Positions 7,231 to 9,139 of a stretch of DNA of 9,139 bases are shown one piece after another. The DNA is from UKL13-2 sp031430555 (GTDB taxonomy: Bacteria; Pseudomonadota; Gammaproteobacteria; Burkholderiales; Usitatibacteraceae): positions 1 to 9,139 of the forward strand of contig JANPBQ010000275.1 in the NCBI GenBank assembly GCA_031430555.1, in the 5' to 3' direction. Below the pieces are notes generated by a model. That model saw nothing but the letters and a program-made list of their open reading frames with translations, had not been told where the DNA came from and did no database searches. Each line of letters opens with the position of its first letter. Within the stretch, counting starts at the first letter, position 1. A program made the translations under genes and the position numbers.

Positions 7231-8613
7231 ATGCAGGCGATGGTGCAGAAAACGACCTCCAGCGATACCTCGATCGGCGCAAGAGCGGCGTTGCAGGCAG
7301 GTATCGAACGAATCAACATCGGCATTCCGAACGGCCCGGGATGGGCGCATTGCTCGTTTAACAATCTCACGTTGCGTTCACATTTTCAGCCGATCTTCAA
7401 TGTTGCCCAACAGACTTGCGTCGCCTACGAGGGGCTGCTGCGCGCGGAAAATCCGCTCGGCAAAGCAGTCGCTCCGGAAAGCGCGTTCGCCGTCGCCAGC
7501 GATATGCAGGAAGAGCTCTACCTCGATTGGCTCTGCCGCGCGCTGCATCTGCGGAATTTTCAGAATCTGGGCGAGCACGACGCGATGATATTCATCAACG
7601 CCTACCCGGCGGCAGCGATTGAAGATCCGCGCCACCCGCGCGCATTTGCGCAGATGATTGAGAAATATGCGATCGATCCCGCCAGGATCGTGATCGAAAT
7701 TCTCGAAACCGGCGTCACCGATGAAGCGCAATTGATCGATGCGGTGTCGTTGTATCGCCGGCTCGGCTGCCGGATCGCCATCGATGACTTCGGTGTCGGC
7801 TATTCGAATTTCGACCGCCTCTGGCGGCTACGTCCCGATTTTGTCAAGATTGATCGTAGCGTGATCGTCTCGGCGACCCGCGAAGCGCACGCAAAACTGG
7901 TGCTGGCGCAAATGATCAACTTGATTCAGCAGTGCGGCGCAAAGGTGGTTGTCGAAGGCGTCGAGACCCGTGGCCAGGCGCTCACCGCGCTGGAGGCCGG
8001 CGCGGATTATCTGCAAGGCTATTACATGGCGCGGCCGGGAGTGGCCGCCATGCCGCAAACGCTTTGCGATAATCTGTTCGCCGAATTGGTCGATGAACGC
8101 GCCCTGTCTCGCGCAACCTGCGCGGTCTCCGCGCGCGTCGATTTGGCCGCCTATGCGGACTCATTGAAGGAAGCGGTGAAAGGCCTGCGGAGCGGAAACA
8201 GTTTTGACATTGCCACCGCAAATTTTCTGGCATTGCCGCAAGTGGCGCGCGTTTACCTCACCACCGTGGTGCGCCCGGCGGTCGTCAACGGCGTGGTGAA
8301 TCGCGGCTCGCACCTTGAGCTGGACATCATCGAAAGCGCCGCCAACCAGCATGTCGCGACCGACCAGCCCAACTGGGCGCTCGACAAACTTCAGCAAGTG
8401 ATTTTGCGCGCAGTGTCGATCCCCGGACAGGTGCACGTCTCTCCCGATGCCGGCATCGCCGGACCTGCGCCAATCGGTCATTCCAACGCCGTGACTCTCT
8501 CCAGCGCGTTCGAGTTCAATGATCGTACGATGGTGTTGTGCGGTGATTTGTTTAACCGTCGCGAGCCCAGCCTGGATCCTGAACGTGCGATGGAGCGGCG
8601 CAAAGTGGCGTAA
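7231..8613 (+). CDS. EAL-domain cyclic-di-GMP phosphodiesterase with C-terminal sensor-like domain
   Basis: A 460-residue protein with no membrane segment or signal peptide, so cytosolic. The EAL domain (about 45-270) should hydrolyse cyclic-di-GMP to pGpG: signature EGLLR (67-71, G for the usual A), N123, E156 in the EILE motif, DDFGVGYS (185-192), K206-I-D208, EGVET (242-246) and QGY (262-264). All metal-binding and catalytic positions I can place are present, so activity is likely. Residues about 300-440 form a second domain I cannot name with certainty; the order FLALPQVARVYLT (332-344), a proline-rich turn, VTLSSAFEF (421-429) and VLCGDLF (435-441) resembles the last half of a Cache/PDC sensor fold, as in EAL proteins with a C-terminal signalling domain such as YkuI. 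There is no GGDEF domain. The ATG at 7231 follows AAAGGGA by 5 nt. The gene follows the hybrid kinase on the same strand after 260 bp, so a shared operon is doubtful. Confidence 0.92.
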   Translation: MQAMVQKTTSSDTSIGARAALQAGIERINIGIPNGPGWAHCSFNNLTLRSHFQPIFNVAQQTCVAYEGLLRAENPLGKAVAPESAFAVASDMQEELYLDWLCRALHLRNFQNLGEHDAMIFINAYPAAAIEDPRHPRAFAQMIEKYAIDPARIVIEILETGVTDEAQLIDAVSLYRRLGCRIAIDDFGVGYSNFDRLWRLRPDFVKIDRSVIVSATREAHAKLVLAQMINLIQQCGAKVVVEGVETRGQALTALEAGADYLQGYYMARPGVAAMPQTLCDNLFAELVDERALSRATCAVSARVDLAAYADSLKEAVKGLRSGNSFDIATANFLALPQVARVYLTTVVRPAVVNGVVNRGSHLELDIIESAANQHVATDQPNWALDKLQQVILRAVSIPGQVHVSPDAGIAGPAPIGHSNAVTLSSAFEFNDRTMVLCGDLFNRREPSLDPERAMERRKVA

Positions 8614-8726
8614 GGCCCGCTGCGGGTCTCGCGAATGCTTCACAGACTGCGGGAATCAACGGTCGCCGATTGACCCCGCGTGTGTCAATGATTGCATTGC
8701 GATCAAAGACCACATATGGGAGATTC

Positions 8727-8822
8727 ATCGCGGCACTCACGATACGCAACATCGACGACGCCCTCAAATCCTGGCTCAGGGTACGCGCCGCGCAACACGA
8801 CCCGCCATGCATGTTCATATGA
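8727..8822 (+). pseudogene. Relic of a FitA-type (ribbon-helix-helix) antitoxin
   Basis: Reading from 8727 gives I-A-A-LTIRNIDDALKSWLRVRAA-Q-H, then an unrelated DPPCMFI and a stop at 8820. FitA/VapB-like antitoxins commonly begin MA-x-LTIRN(I/L)DDALKxRLRxRAAxHGRSMEEE, so the match covers the N-terminal DNA-binding part and breaks off after codon 24 (8798), where the GRSMEEE segment should follow. The expected ATG is ATC at 8727-8729, with a plausible ribosome site GGGAGA (8718-8723) just before it, and no in-frame ATG lies nearby upstream. A lost start codon and a truncation together mean a dead gene. The partner PIN-domain toxin is not visible downstream. The family call rests on remembered consensus over about 22 residues. 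Confidence 0.6.
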
Positions 8823-8957
8823 CTCGGGAATGTACCCCAAAGATTTGACCTGGCCGGCGCGTCCAAACTTTCCCGCCGCACCGAACCGATACGCAACCAC
8901 GCCGGTTTCGCCTCCGCCACGTTCCTACGGATTACAATTTCCGGGAACTTTTTCGGC

Positions 8958-8993
8958 CCCGTGATTTTGGGGTCACCCGTGATTTTGGGGTCA
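8958..8993. repeat. Perfect tandem duplication of an 18-bp unit
   Basis: The unit CCCGTGATTTTGGGGTCA occurs twice head to tail, at 8958-8975 and 8976-8993, with no mismatch, followed by AGTCTCAATACTG. Words of the type TTTTGGGGTCA are, from memory, frequent next to small transposase genes (IS200-like/RAYT) in Proteobacteria, so this may be an element end or a REP-like unit, but no transposase is visible here. Confidence 0.7.
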
Positions 8994-9011
8994 AGTCTCA
9001 ATACTGTTCGG

Positions 9012-9139
9012 TTAGATAGTTTTCACATAAATCTTACGCGGGGTAACGGGTAAGGGTGGAAGCAACTCCGGCGTGTAGTCGGTGGGGATATTTTGCCGCG
9101 CCTCGCAGTCATGGCTGGCATAAGGTGAATTGCGCCGCT
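9012..9139 (-). CDS. C-terminal end of an unrecognised protein (5' part outside window)
   Basis: On the - strand a frame is open from the window edge to a TAA at 9012-9014, giving 41 residues that end in TPRKIYVKTI. The composition looks protein-like (a short acidic stretch, then a proline-rich PELLPPLPVTPRK segment), and nothing else occupies these bases. I do not recognise the family. Its stop lies 18 bp from the tandem repeat, so it could be the end of a mobile-element gene or an ordinary gene flanked by a repeat. With 41 residues it could also be a chance open frame. Confidence 0.4.
   Translation of the reverse strand, partial: RRNSPYASHDCEARQNIPTDYTPELLPPLPVTPRKIYVKTI

Larger units (their letters stand above)
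8614..9011. other. Degenerate accessory stretch without an intact gene
   Basis: About 400 bp after the EAL gene have no convincing complete gene. A compact GC-rich inverted repeat right after the EAL stop (about 8615-8629) has almost no loop and no T-run, so it is a poor terminator. Then come the antitoxin relic (8727-8822) and an 18-bp tandem duplication (8958-8993). Between them (8823-8957) both strands stay open by chance, with no domain I recognise. The mix of gene relic and repeats suggests past insertion and decay. Confidence 0.55.

Noticed and set aside
8958..8993. CRISPR array
   Set aside because: Only two abutting copies of 18 bp with no spacers; a simple tandem duplication.
8552..9001. 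149-residue - strand open frame after the EAL gene
   Set aside because: It runs across the end of the EAL gene, the antitoxin relic and the tandem repeat, and its product has no recognisable domain.

Overview
The window is GC-rich DNA, roughly 60% GC by eye, with Proteobacterial gene content. A cyanophycin synthetase gene followed by a shorter paralogue is an arrangement known from non-cyanobacterial, mainly betaproteobacterial, genomes. A betaproteobacterium or close relative is therefore the best guess, but nothing here fixes the genus. It reads as chromosomal DNA with a degenerate accessory patch at the right end.

Layout, left to right. (1) Positions 1-3332 hold a cyanophycin locus on the + strand: the C-terminal Mur-ligase half of cyanophycin synthetase (cphA, cut by the window edge), a spacer with a REP-like inverted repeat, and a complete 619-residue paralogue (CphA'-type) that keeps the N-terminal and Mur-ligase parts but has no ATP-grasp domain. 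(2) Positions 3575-6970 hold a divergent two-component pair: an OmpR-type response regulator on the - strand and a membrane-bound hybrid histidine kinase on the + strand (MASE1, PAS, HisKA, HATPase, receiver). (3) Positions 7231-8613 hold a soluble EAL-domain protein, probably an active cyclic-di-GMP phosphodiesterase, with a C-terminal domain that looks like a cytosolic Cache/PAS-type sensor. A small - strand ORF with its own Shine-Dalgarno lies head-to-head with it. (4) From 8614 to the end no intact gene is visible. There is a relic of a FitA-type antitoxin with a lost start codon, a perfect 18-bp tandem duplication, and the C-terminal end of an unrecognised - strand gene running off the window.

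Functionally, the cphA pair points to nitrogen and carbon storage as cyanophycin (aspartate backbone with arginine side chains). The kinase, regulator and EAL protein form a separate signalling block. The sequence does not show any regulatory link between signalling and storage. The most notable items are the ATP-grasp-less synthetase paralogue, the C-terminal sensor-like domain of the EAL protein, the hybrid kinase facing an OmpR regulator with no phosphotransfer protein in view, and the decayed antitoxin.
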